A stretch of DNA of 64,000 bases from contig JBBPYK010000015.1 in NCBI GenBank assembly GCA_038199985.1, positions 1 to 64,000 of the forward strand. The letters run 5' to 3'. The DNA comes from Arthrobacter_J sp038199985 (GTDB lineage: Bacteria > Actinomycetota > Actinomycetes > Actinomycetales > Micrococcaceae). Under the pieces are notes generated by a model, which saw only the letters and a list, made by a program, of their open reading frames with translations, was not told where the DNA came from and did not search any database. Below, one piece after another: positions 26,687 to 35,087 of the stretch. Both the position numbers and the translations under genes were made by a program. Position 1 is the stretch's first letter, and every line of letters starts with the position of its first letter.

Positions 26687-26716
26687 TTGCATGACTGCAA
26701 AGTTGCAGCCGTGCAA
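26687..26716. promoter_or_regulatory. Two tandem palindromic operators, TTGCA-N4-TGCAA
   Basis: TTGCA-TGAC-TGCAA (26687-26700) and TTGCA-GCCG-TGCAA (26703-26716) have identical five-base arms and spacing, with centres 16 bases apart. A further TTGCA half-site is at 26676-26680. They lie in the TetR/thioesterase divergent region, over the expected -35 of the TetR gene, and fit cooperative binding of two TetR dimers. Confidence 0.65.
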
Positions 26717-26759
26717 TATTCGTCACATGTGCTGACGAATAATCTGGTTTAGTTGAGAT

Positions 26760-27227
26760 ATGGAACGGATTATCTGCCACATCCCGCTGCGCTGGGGTGA
26801 CATGGATGCCTATGGGCATATCAACAATGTGCAAGTAGTTCGGATTCTAGAAGAGGCGCGGGTGCGGGCGTTCGGGCAGCCTGCTGACACTGGTCTTCCC
26901 GGTGATGAGCCTCCCGTTCCGCTATTCTCGACGGTTCGCGACGGCGGCCAAACGCTCGTCGTAGAGCATCGCATTCGCTACGTATCGTCGTTGGAGTACC
27001 GGAATGTCCCCGTGGTCGTTGAAACCTGGGTGAGCTCAGTGAAAGCTGCGAGTCTGGAGCTCAATTACCTGGTGCACGACGGCGTGACAGGGGAAGCATG
27101 TGTGAAGGCCTCCACGGTCTTGGCCTTTGTCTCGGGAGAGTCAGGCAGGGTGTGCCGTCTCACAGCAGAACAGCGTGAGCTAGTTGCTCCATGGGTGGCC
27201 GATTCGGTCTTTGCCTCTCTGCCATAA
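26760..27227 (+). CDS. Acyl-CoA thioesterase, 4HBT/hotdog family
   Basis: The 155-residue protein has the hotdog signature LRWGDMDAYGHINNVQVVRILEEARVRAF with the catalytic aspartate of 4-hydroxybenzoyl-CoA thioesterase-like enzymes (YbgC/FadM group). It probably hydrolyses acyl-CoAs. It is divergent from the TetR gene. TAATCT at 26740-26745 is a possible -10, with a leader of about seven bases, and CGTCA-N7-TGACG at 26721-26737 is an extra inverted repeat. A link to polyketide starter supply is only inferred from the shared control region. Confidence 0.85.
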   Translation: MERIICHIPLRWGDMDAYGHINNVQVVRILEEARVRAFGQPADTGLPGDEPPVPLFSTVRDGGQTLVVEHRIRYVSSLEYRNVPVVVETWVSSVKAASLELNYLVHDGVTGEACVKASTVLAFVSGESGRVCRLTAEQRELVAPWVADSVFASLP

Positions 27228-27509
27228 CGAAGCTGTAACTTCGCTTGATCGGCGTCGGGTCGGGGCTAGGGGCTACTCGACGGTAGTCATGAAGCATCAA
27301 ATGATGAATAACCATGGAATATTTATGCTCTGAGTGAACAGCGCGTTGTTAGACTCGTTTGCGAACACAGAGAATGCTCCGCCGCCACATTCACTCATCC
27401 TCCTTTTGTCAGGGGTCGACGAGGGCCAGGGAGCGTATCAAAGACTAGCAATGGTGCGCGTTCCTGGTCTGTGCAAAGTGTTGTATCAGGGACCCACGGA
27501 TGGGTACGA

Positions 27510-28613
27510 GTGAACGATTCAATCGTTGTGAAGGCCGAAGGTCTGTATAAAATCTTTGGCCGCCGACCGGCCGACGCCGTCAAGAAACTTGACGCCGGAG
27601 TTAGCCGTGATGAGTTGGACAAAACCGCGACCGCGGCCGTCATCGATGCCTCCTTCGAGGTACACGAAGGCGAAATCTTCGTGGTCATGGGGCTCTCAGG
27701 ATCAGGTAAATCTACGCTGATCCGTATGCTTAATGGACTGCTACCCGCTACGGCCGGCTCCGTGACTGTCGCGGGAGCGCCGCTCACCGGAATCTCCGAC
27801 AAAGAGCTGAGAAAACTGCGCCAAAAGAACGTTTCCATGGTCTTTCAGCACTTCGCGCTCATGCCGCACCGCACTGTCATGGATAACGCCGCCTACGCCC
27901 TCGAGGTTCAGGGAGTAGCCAAAGCCGAGCGCGAAGAACGAGCTCTCAAGATCCTCAAGCTCGTGGGCCTTGATGGCTGGGACCAAAAATACCCCTCACA
28001 ACTCTCCGGCGGGATGAAACAACGCGTGGGTCTGGCCCGGGCGCTCGCCGCGGAAACAGACATCCTTCTGATGGATGAAGCCTTCTCGGCCCTGGACCCG
28101 CTGATCCGGCGGGAGATGCAGGAGCAGCTAGTCACACTTCAGAAGGAGCTTGGCAAGACCATCATCTTCATCACCCACGACCTTAACGAAGCCATGTTCC
28201 TTGGCGACCGGATCGCGATGATGCATGACGGCCGAATTGTTCAGGTAGGGACACCGGATGAAATTTTGACCCGCCCTGCCAGCCACTACGTGGAACAGTT
28301 TGTTCAGGATGTGGACCGCACCCGAGTGCTGACCGCAGGTGTTGTGATGGACAGCTCGCCCGACGACGTCCGCTCGGCGTCTTTGCCGGGGGCTACTTCC
28401 GTTAGCGAAGATGCTCCGCTTGCAGAGATTTTCGGGCTGGCGGCAGACAGCGACCGGCCATTGGCCGTCGTGGACGATCATGACAATGTAGTTGGCTCGC
28501 TGGGGCAGGAGACTCTCCTTTCCGCGCTGAGCCAAACTCCCGCAAACGGCCCGCTCTCCGTCGTTGAAGACGAGCAGGCCACCGAGATCACGGATGGGGA
28601 GGCAGCACGATGA
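27510..28613 (+). CDS. Glycine betaine/proline ABC transporter ATP-binding protein (OpuAA/ProV type)
   Basis: The protein has Walker A GLSGSGKST, a Q-loop FQHFALMPHRTVMDN, signature LSGGMKQRVGLA and Walker B ILLMDEAFSALDPLIR, with the C-terminal extension of ProV-type ATPases, here ending in a degenerate CBS-like segment. The start is uncertain: I use GTG 27510 (MNDSIVVKAEGLYKIFG), without a clear ribosome site; a GTG at 27471 is also in frame. The 280 bases upstream hold no gene and are more AT-rich; TAGACT at 27350 is a possible -10. The gene overlaps the permease gene by ATGA and forms an osmoprotectant uptake operon. Confidence 0.92.
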   Translation: MNDSIVVKAEGLYKIFGRRPADAVKKLDAGVSRDELDKTATAAVIDASFEVHEGEIFVVMGLSGSGKSTLIRMLNGLLPATAGSVTVAGAPLTGISDKELRKLRQKNVSMVFQHFALMPHRTVMDNAAYALEVQGVAKAEREERALKILKLVGLDGWDQKYPSQLSGGMKQRVGLARALAAETDILLMDEAFSALDPLIRREMQEQLVTLQKELGKTIIFITHDLNEAMFLGDRIAMMHDGRIVQVGTPDEILTRPASHYVEQFVQDVDRTRVLTAGVVMDSSPDDVRSASLPGATSVSEDAPLAEIFGLAADSDRPLAVVDDHDNVVGSLGQETLLSALSQTPANGPLSVVEDEQATEITDGEAAR

Positions 28614-29455
28614 ACGAATTCCGTATACCCCTCGGAGACTGGGTAGACAGAGGCATCGATTGGATCAAGGACAACCTTGCAGGCCTCTTTGATATAGTTT
28701 CTCTGATTTTTGAAAACTCCTACGACGGCCTTGAATGGGTTCTGCTCACGCCGCCGTTCTACATCATCATGCTCGCGCTGATCGCCATAGGGTGGGCCGT
28801 CAAGCACTGGAAGTTCGCAATCGGCACCGCGGTTGGCCTGATCTTGATTTACGGCATGAACCAGTGGGAAAACTCCATGCAGTCACTTGCACTGGTGCTC
28901 TTCGCCAGCTTCATCGCTGTGGTGCTCAGTGTCCCGCTGGGCATCATGGCAGCAAAGTCGAACCGCGCATCGGCAGCCCTCAAGCCCATTTTGGACTTTC
29001 TGCAGACCATGCCAGCGTTCGTTTATCTGATCCCGGCCGTCGCGCTGTTCAGCGTTGGGGTGGTTCCCGGAATATTTGCCACCATTCTCTTTGCCATGGC
29101 TCCCGGGGCCCGTTTTACCGAACTCGGCATCCGCGGCGTGGACAAAGAGGTGGTGGAAGCTGGGCACGCGTTCGGATCTTCTCCGTGGCGCATCCTCCGT
29201 CAGATTCAGATTCCGCTGGCCACTCCCACCATCATGGCCGGCATCAACCAGGTCATCATGCTGTCCCTGTCCATGGTGGTGATTGCGGGCATGGTAGGCG
29301 CAGGTGGTCTTGGCGGTGACGTAGTAGGTGCACTGCAGGGCCTCGACACTGGCCTTGGCTTCGAGGCTGGAATTTCAGTGGTCATCCTAGCGATCTACCT
29401 GGACCGGTTATCGGCGGCCCTCGGCAAATCCCGGGCCACGACCGCAACAGCATAA
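28610..29455 (+). CDS. Glycine betaine/proline ABC transporter permease (OpuAB/ProW type)
   Basis: The 281-residue permease has six membrane helices and the conserved segments DFLQTMPAFVYLIPAVALFSVG and the EAA loop GVDKEVVEAGHAFGSSPWRILRQIQIPLATPTIMAGINQVIMLSLSM. It begins with an amphipathic N-terminal segment like OpuAB. It overlaps the ATPase gene by four bases and precedes the binding-protein gene by 44 bases. Confidence 0.95.
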   Translation: MNEFRIPLGDWVDRGIDWIKDNLAGLFDIVSLIFENSYDGLEWVLLTPPFYIIMLALIAIGWAVKHWKFAIGTAVGLILIYGMNQWENSMQSLALVLFASFIAVVLSVPLGIMAAKSNRASAALKPILDFLQTMPAFVYLIPAVALFSVGVVPGIFATILFAMAPGARFTELGIRGVDKEVVEAGHAFGSSPWRILRQIQIPLATPTIMAGINQVIMLSLSMVVIAGMVGAGGLGGDVVGALQGLDTGLGFEAGISVVILAIYLDRLSAALGKSRATTATA

Positions 29456-29499
29456 AGATTTGAACAGGCGGCTGAGGCCGCCCAACGAAAGGAAATCAC

Positions 29500-30411
29500 A
29501 TGAAAAAGCGATTTATGTCAATAGCAGCAATGACCATGGTGTCAGCCGTGGTGCTGACTGCTTGCGGCGGGTCTGATTCAGGCTCGGAAGGTACCGCCGA
29601 GGGCGGCGAGGAAACCAGCAAAGCGATGACCATTGGTGTGTTCAACGGCTGGCCTGAAGGCGAGGCTGTGTCAGAACTCTGGCAGTCGATCCTTGAAGAA
29701 AAGGGCTACGACGTTGAGCTCGAGTATGCCGATGCTGGCGCTGCTTTCACGGGCCTGGCTGCCGGAGACTATAACGTCGTGATGGACGTCTGGCTTCCCC
29801 AGACCCACGCAGAATACTTGGACGACAGCGACATCAAGGACAACGTCACTGAACTGGGAGCCTGGAATGATGAGGCAGTCCTGACCATCGCGGTCAACGA
29901 GGACGCCCCGATTGACTCCCTTGATGAACTCGCGGCCAACGCAGACAAGTTCGACAATCGCCTGATCGGCATTGAAGCAGGTGCGGGGCTGACCAAGGCC
30001 ACCAAGGAAGAGGTCATCCCCGGGTACGGACTTGAGGACATGGACTACCTCACCTCCTCAACTCCTGCCATGCTCTCGGAGCTGGAGTCGAAGCTTGAGG
30101 CCGACGAGAACGTTGCTGTCACCCTGTGGCGCCCGCACTGGGCCTACGACGAGTTCGCCATCAAGGACCTCAAGGATCCCAAGGGCACACTCGGTGACGC
30201 GGAGAGCATTTACTCCTACGGTTCTTCCAGCTTCAAGGAAGACTTCCCCGAGGCCTCGGAGTGGATCTCGAACTTCACCATGGACTCGGAAAAGCTCTTC
30301 TCCCTCGAGAACGCCATGTTCAACGATGACAAGGACCAATCGGACTACGACGACGTCGTTGAAAAGTGGATCTCAGAGAATCAGGATTATGTTGACGGCT
30401 TGACCAAGTAA
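29500..30411 (+). CDS. Glycine betaine ABC transporter substrate-binding lipoprotein (OpuAC/ProX type)
   Basis: The 303-residue protein starts with a lipoprotein signal whose lipobox is VLTACGG, then an OpuAC domain (MTIGVFNGWPEGEAVSELWQSILEEKGYDVELEYADAGAAFTGLAAGDYNVVMDVWLPQTH). Aromatic residues in FNGWPEG, DVWLPQTH, LWRPHWAY and similar places fit the cation-pi box that binds quaternary ammonium groups, so betaine or choline is the probable ligand. GAAAGGAA precedes the ATG. It closes the operon and is followed by a hairpin. Confidence 0.93.
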   Translation: MKKRFMSIAAMTMVSAVVLTACGGSDSGSEGTAEGGEETSKAMTIGVFNGWPEGEAVSELWQSILEEKGYDVELEYADAGAAFTGLAAGDYNVVMDVWLPQTHAEYLDDSDIKDNVTELGAWNDEAVLTIAVNEDAPIDSLDELAANADKFDNRLIGIEAGAGLTKATKEEVIPGYGLEDMDYLTSSTPAMLSELESKLEADENVAVTLWRPHWAYDEFAIKDLKDPKGTLGDAESIYSYGSSSFKEDFPEASEWISNFTMDSEKLFSLENAMFNDDKDQSDYDDVVEKWISENQDYVDGLTK

Positions 30412-30432
30412 TTTCCGTCACCGCATGACCCT

Positions 30433-30472
30433 GTGGTCCGTCGTCGTACTGCACAGTACGACGGCGGCCCAC
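30433..30472 (+). terminator. Hairpin after the betaine transporter operon
   Basis: CGTCGTACTG (30442-30451) pairs with CAGTACGACG (30454-30463) over a CA loop, and the flanks GTGGTCCG and CGGCCCAC extend the stem with a mismatch and a G-T pair. Confidence 0.65.
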
Positions 30473-30507
30473 TTGCGTTTGGGCTCTTGGCAGGGAAGTC
30501 TTCGAAG

Positions 30508-31266
30508 ATGACTGAGACAGTTTTGATCACGGGCGCCACCGCTGGGTTAGGCGCCGAATTTGCAACGCAACTCGCAGAGCGCGGCTCCAACCTCGTTCTC
30601 GTGGCACGCACCCAGGAACGACTGGAGCAATCGGCGTCGGGCCTTCGTGCTCGCTATGGCGTCACGGTTGAAGTGCTTCCGGCGGACCTGCACGACGACG
30701 ACGGCGTGGCCCGCGTGGTTGCGCGGTTGCAGGACGAGGTGTCGCCAGTGACAACGCTCATCAATAACGCCGGCTACGGTTTACGGACGGCCTTTGCTCA
30801 AAGTCCGATTCAGGATGAGCTCAATCACCTGAAGATCCATGTCGAAGTACCCCTGACGCTCAGCCACGCAGTGTTGCAGGGGATGCTCGCGCGAAGGTCG
30901 GGGCACATTATCAACGTTGCGAGCGTTGCGGGCTTCACCCCCCGGGGCACCTATGGGGCCGTCAAGGCGGCGATGATCAGCTTCAGCCGTTGGGCGAATA
31001 TTGCGTATGGGCAGAAGGGCGTCACGGTGACTGCCTTGTGCCCAGGTTTTGTCCACACTGAATTTCACGAGCGCATGAAAGTGGACAAGACAACCGTGCC
31101 GTCCTGGATGTGGCTCAATGCTGAGCAGGTAGTTTCCGAGACATTGCGCGATGCAGCGGCCGGCAAAGCGGTGTCGATTCCCAGCATCAGATACAAAATG
31201 CTGGCCTTCGTTGCGCAGCTATTGCCGGCATCGTTCGTGGCCCGCATTGCCACGAAGGGCCGCTAG
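30508..31266 (+). CDS. Short-chain dehydrogenase/reductase
   Basis: The 252-residue SDR has the NAD(P) motif TGATAGLGAEFATQLAERG, LINNAGYG, the catalytic serine in NVASVAGFTPRG and the YGAVK catalytic Tyr-Lys pair. The start is the ATG at 30508 (MTETVLITG); in-frame codons further upstream fall in the terminator region. It resembles the DltE-like group of unassigned SDRs. It converges with the SNF2 helicase gene, 19 bases away. The substrate is unknown. Confidence 0.88.
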   Translation: MTETVLITGATAGLGAEFATQLAERGSNLVLVARTQERLEQSASGLRARYGVTVEVLPADLHDDDGVARVVARLQDEVSPVTTLINNAGYGLRTAFAQSPIQDELNHLKIHVEVPLTLSHAVLQGMLARRSGHIINVASVAGFTPRGTYGAVKAAMISFSRWANIAYGQKGVTVTALCPGFVHTEFHERMKVDKTTVPSWMWLNAEQVVSETLRDAAAGKAVSIPSIRYKMLAFVAQLLPASFVARIATKGR

Positions 31267-31285
31267 CGGCCGAGGGCTCCACCGG

Positions 31286-34200
31286 TTACGGACTCAGCAG
31301 GCCCTTGATGTCCTCCGCTGTCATCGCGGAACTGAAAACGCCGTCGTCGTTCATCACCGAAGCGAAGAGGTCAGCTTTCTTTCCCTTGAGCGCCATGACT
31401 TTTTCCTCAATAGTTCCTGCCGACACCATGCGGTACACCATGACGTTGCGGGTCTGTCCGATCCGGTGTGTACGGTCCACAGCCTGCGCTTCCGTAGCTG
31501 GATTCCACCACGGATCCAGCAGGAAGCAGTAATCCGCTTCTGTCAGGTTCAAACCGAAGCCGCCTGCTTTGAGACTGATAAGGAACACCGGCGCTTCCCC
31601 GGACTTGAAACGGTCGATGACCTCAGAACGACGCCGCGTTGAGCCATCGAGGTAGCAGTACGGGATCCCGCGTGCTTCCAGCTGCGCCGCGATCTTCTTG
31701 AGGAAAGACGTGAACTGACTGAAGACAAGCGCCCGGTGTCCTTCTGCCACGACGTCGTCGAGCTGCTCAAAGAGAACTTCGATCTTGCGAGATGGCACGG
31801 AGGCATACTTATCATCGAGCAGTGAAGCGTCCAGACTCAACATCCGCAGCAGGGTCAGTGAGCGGAAGACTGCAATCTTGTTCCGGTCAAAGTCTTCCAG
31901 CAGGCCCATGAGCTTCTGCCGTTCGCGTTGGAGGAACGTGTCATAGATCTTGCGGTGTTTGGGGTCCAGTTCAACGCGGAGTTCTTGTTCCTGCTTTTCC
32001 GGCAGGTCTGCCGCGACTACTTCTTTGGTGCGGCGCATCATCAAGGGTGAGATACGACGACGCAGCCGTTGCAACAGTTCATTACTTCCGCGTCGCTCAA
32101 TGGGCCGTTGATAGTCTTCGGTGAACCTGCGGGCCGACGGGAAAAGGCCAGGAGCCACGATCGCCAGCAAGCTCCACAACTCCATGAGGTTGTTCTCCAT
32201 GGGTGTTCCCGTGATGGCCAGTTTGAACGGCGCCTTGAGGTCTCGGGCGCACTGATGGGCTCGGGTGGCCCGGTTCTTGACGAATTGGGCTTCGTCCAGA
32301 ATGAGTCCGTCCCAACCCTGCTGCGCGTAGGCGTTGCTGTCTAGCCGGAACAGAGTGTAGGAGGTGATGACAACGTTGGCCTCGCCTATTTGTTCGGTCA
32401 GCGATCTGCGCGCTTTGGCTTCCGTGTCCATCAGGGCGACGACGGACAACCCAGGGGTGAACCTGGCTGCTTCCGAGACCCAATTCGGAACCACTGAGGT
32501 GGGCGCAACCACGAGGAATTTTTTGTGCTCGCCCGAGGTAACCCGCACATGTTCCAAGAGGGCCAGTGTCTGGAGGGTTTTGCCCAAGCCCATGTCATCG
32601 GCAAGGATGCCGCCGAGGTTGTGCTTCCACAGGAAGGCCAGCCAGTTGAAGCCTTCGAGCTGATACGGCCTCAGCTCAGCGTTGACGCCAGCGGGCAGGG
32701 GAGTGGGCTCGACCTGTTCGAGCTGCAGGAGGCCAGTGACCGTGTCGCGCCAGTCCTGAGCTTCGACGGTCTCATCAGCGAGGTCCTCGAACTCGGACCA
32801 GAGACTGGCGTTGTACTTGCTGATGCGCGTGCCAGCCTCCCACTCCTGCAGCTCTTTGGCTTCGTGGATGAGCCGGTGTAGTTCCTCGAAGACAGGCTGC
32901 TCCAGGGATAGGTAAGAACCATCTGTCATGAGCAGCTTCTTCTTACCCTTGGCGAGACCACGGAAAAGGTGGTCAAAAGGAATGGTGTGCCCGGAGACTG
33001 TCACCATGACACCGAGATCGAACCAATCGGGCTGGTCCGATTCCATGGTGGAGACGGTCAGCCCAGGGGTCTCTGTCAGCTCACGGTAGTCCGGCTTCTC
33101 ACCGACCACATCCACTCGGACACCATTCAGTGCCTCGATGGCGGGCAAGAGCTGCTCTGTGAACTCGGCCGCGGCCATGTCCTCATAGGTCGTTTCTGGA
33201 ACCAAGGTCCCTTGGACAGCCGTGCTTGCGGCAGCCAGAAGCGAAGCCTCTGCCGTCCGGTCCCGAAAGGCCCCAGTGCCGTCGTCGTGCAGTGGCCGAC
33301 GAGCCGCCGTCGGGCCCTCTCCGTACTCCCAATCCCAGCCGAGCCGCAGCCTGTGCTCAGGCTCAAACGTGGCCGTAGCAACAAGAGTAGGTGGCTTGAT
33401 ATGGGGTAGTTCCACCGACTCATCACTGCTGATGACGGCAATGCTCTGCCGCAGCTGAGGGTAGAACTTCTCGAGAAAGAGCCCAGACTCGTTGTCCGGG
33501 ATGATCACCGGGGTCTTTTGGTGAAGCAGTTTATTGTCCTGCTCGGTCAACGCCCGGCTCACGGGAGCGAGTGCTATGCAGTCCCCGGTCCGCGCATAGA
33601 CGCCGTGGGTCCCGATGGTGCCGGCGAGGTCTACAGAGTGATGTTGTTCATCGATGTTCAACAGGGGACAGAGCTTGATGGCGTCGTCAGCGCGCGTGGC
33701 ATCCAGGCAGAGAGCTGCCTCACCGCCGACAAACACTTCCACGTTTTTCTTGCTACCCACCAGCTCGATGCCGAGCCGTTGGGCCTCCTGCAATAACTGC
33801 CACAACAACGGATTCGAGAAGTGATCGAGGTAGAGCCAGGAATCGTTTTGACCAAAGTACCGGCTGCCGTTGTCTCGGTGGAGGGCCGGGAACTGGGTAA
33901 ACCATCGGTGCTGATCCTTATTCAGGATCAGACCGTGGGTTTGGAAGCCAATGTTTTTCCACGAGAGGCTGTTCATGACCCAGTTGCCGCGCTTGTTCTG
34001 CACCACCGGGCGGACGCCCAATCTGCGTTCGGTGGTGGCGCGTCCGGGATGGGCAGTCCAGGCAGTGCCAGAGGTTTCGCTGCGTAGCTCGAATTGGAGT
34101 CCCATGGGGGTGACCGAGGGTGCGACGGGCGAGGACGGCCCACGTGCGCTGCTGGCCGGTCCGCCGAGCAGCGCGTTGAGGGAGTCTTTCCATCCAGTGG

Positions 34201-34549
34201 GTTCCGCAATTGCCGGGCGCGCCATCTGGGGGCCATGGAGAATGTGCGTCATATTACTTTGCACGACGGCGGCGGCAACGTGCTTGCAGTCATAGGAGAT
34301 GGGACAGGTGCACAAACCGTCCACGATGGAATAGGTTCCGCCGCCCTTGCGGGCCAGCTGCACGTTGGCGCGGTACGGTACGGCGTCATTGCCCTGAACC
34401 CTGGCCGTCAGCCGTTGATCAGCGAGATCCCAGTCCAGCTCGATGACGGCTCCGCCCTTTGCATAGACCTGACCGCGATAAAAGGTGGCACCACCTACAG
34501 CACGGACGATGTCGTTGACATCGACAAGTGGGAAGGCTGTTTCGGGCAT
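31286..34549 (-). CDS. SNF2-family DEAD/DEAH-box helicase with SWIM zinc finger
   Basis: The 1087-residue protein has an N-terminal SWIM zinc finger (CTCPISYDCKHVAA) near residue 80, a large middle region, then the Swi2/Snf2 ATPase with motif I DDMGLGKTLQTLALLEH, motif II LDEAQFVKN, motif III ITGTPMENNLMELWSLL, and the C-terminal helicase half with SQFTSFLKKIA, YLDGSTRRRSEV, LKAGGFGLNLTEADY and DRTHRIGQ. Proteins of this layout (HepA/RapA-like) are widespread in actinobacteria; the role in DNA repair or transcription is not settled. It is a single gene with its own promoter region next to the cold-shock gene. Confidence 0.93.
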   Translation of the reverse strand: MPETAFPLVDVNDIVRAVGGATFYRGQVYAKGGAVIELDWDLADQRLTARVQGNDAVPYRANVQLARKGGGTYSIVDGLCTCPISYDCKHVAAAVVQSNMTHILHGPQMARPAIAEPTGWKDSLNALLGGPASSARGPSSPVAPSVTPMGLQFELRSETSGTAWTAHPGRATTERRLGVRPVVQNKRGNWVMNSLSWKNIGFQTHGLILNKDQHRWFTQFPALHRDNGSRYFGQNDSWLYLDHFSNPLLWQLLQEAQRLGIELVGSKKNVEVFVGGEAALCLDATRADDAIKLCPLLNIDEQHHSVDLAGTIGTHGVYARTGDCIALAPVSRALTEQDNKLLHQKTPVIIPDNESGLFLEKFYPQLRQSIAVISSDESVELPHIKPPTLVATATFEPEHRLRLGWDWEYGEGPTAARRPLHDDGTGAFRDRTAEASLLAAASTAVQGTLVPETTYEDMAAAEFTEQLLPAIEALNGVRVDVVGEKPDYRELTETPGLTVSTMESDQPDWFDLGVMVTVSGHTIPFDHLFRGLAKGKKKLLMTDGSYLSLEQPVFEELHRLIHEAKELQEWEAGTRISKYNASLWSEFEDLADETVEAQDWRDTVTGLLQLEQVEPTPLPAGVNAELRPYQLEGFNWLAFLWKHNLGGILADDMGLGKTLQTLALLEHVRVTSGEHKKFLVVAPTSVVPNWVSEAARFTPGLSVVALMDTEAKARRSLTEQIGEANVVITSYTLFRLDSNAYAQQGWDGLILDEAQFVKNRATRAHQCARDLKAPFKLAITGTPMENNLMELWSLLAIVAPGLFPSARRFTEDYQRPIERRGSNELLQRLRRRISPLMMRRTKEVVAADLPEKQEQELRVELDPKHRKIYDTFLQRERQKLMGLLEDFDRNKIAVFRSLTLLRMLSLDASLLDDKYASVPSRKIEVLFEQLDDVVAEGHRALVFSQFTSFLKKIAAQLEARGIPYCYLDGSTRRRSEVIDRFKSGEAPVFLISLKAGGFGLNLTEADYCFLLDPWWNPATEAQAVDRTHRIGQTRNVMVYRMVSAGTIEEKVMALKGKKADLFASVMNDDGVFSSAMTAEDIKGLLSP

Positions 34550-34643
34550 GGTTAAATGCTCTCACGGGCCTCTGACAGTGGGCTCATTTCAGTCTCTATG
34601 GACAAGGCTCGGCACCGGGGTGGCACTGACCCACAGATCCATG

Positions 34644-34649
34644 TACACT
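34644..34649 (+). promoter_or_regulatory. Candidate -10 element of the cold-shock gene
   Basis: TACACT here is followed by GGAAACCA, the same 14-mer found at the predicted pcrA promoter (8341). A start near 34656 would give a leader of about 140 bases before the cold-shock ATG. The surrounding 34550-34796 region has no coding frame that I would support. Confidence 0.4.
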
Positions 34650-34684
34650 GGAAACCAGTTGTAGTGTTGCGCATTTTGTATTTC

Positions 34685-34728
34685 AAGCGGCGAAACCTAA
34701 GGGTCTAGCCGCTTTTCTGTAAAAGCGG
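34685..34728 (+). promoter_or_regulatory. Alternative hairpins in the cold-shock 5' leader
   Basis: AAGCGGC (34685-34691) can pair with GCCGCTT (34708-34714). The same bases can instead be part of CCGCTTTT (34709-34716) pairing with AAAAGCGG (34721-34728) around CTGT. The two stems exclude each other. A third small stem, CCGC-GAAGT-GCGG, is at 34750-34762. The layout is that of a conformational switch in an untranslated leader. Confidence 0.45.
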
Positions 34729-34796
34729 AAAGACGCCGCGACTGAGGTTCCGCGAAGTGCGGGGACTTAACAATTTTTCAGAAAGTAGTTTCAAAA

Positions 34797-35000
34797 ATGG
34801 CAACAGGTACCGTAAAATGGTTCAACTCCGAAAAGGGCTTTGGTTTCATTGCTCCCGATGACGGAAGTGCCGATGTTTTCGCGCACTACTCCGCCATCAA
34901 CGCCAATGGCTTCCGTTCACTGGACGAGAACCAGAAGGTCACCTTCGAGACCGAGCAGGGCCCCAAGGGTCCTCAGGCCACGAACATTCAGATTGCATAA
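34797..35000 (+). CDS. cspA: Cold-shock protein CspA
   Basis: The 67-residue single cold-shock domain protein has RNP1 KGFGFIAPDD and RNP2 VFAHYSAI, and the standard length. It binds single-stranded RNA and DNA as a chaperone. A long structured leader precedes it, with only a weak ribosome site (GAAAG) before the ATG, which fits leader-controlled translation. A strong terminator follows 30 bases after the stop codon. Confidence 0.97.
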   Translation: MATGTVKWFNSEKGFGFIAPDDGSADVFAHYSAINANGFRSLDENQKVTFETEQGPKGPQATNIQIA

Positions 35001-35030
35001 TTATCTGATGTGATGGCTCTAGAGCCTTAG

Positions 35031-35066
35031 AAGCAGGACGGGATTCAGTTCCCGTCCTGCTTTTTG
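35031..35066 (+). terminator. Rho-independent terminator of cspA
   Basis: AAGCAGGACGGGA (35031-35043) pairs perfectly with TCCCGTCCTGCTT (35050-35062), followed by TTTG. A 13-base-pair stem with a short U tract makes it the most classical terminator of the window. Confidence 0.92.
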
Positions 35067-35075
35067 TTTAAGTAC

Positions 35076-35081
35076 CATACT
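35076..35081 (+). promoter_or_regulatory. Candidate -10 for a leaderless mRNA (DUF488 gene)
   Basis: CATACT ends six bases before the ATG at 35088; the overlapping TACCAT at 35073-35078 is an alternative. No ribosome-binding site is present. Confidence 0.4.
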
Positions 35082-35087
35082 GGTTTC

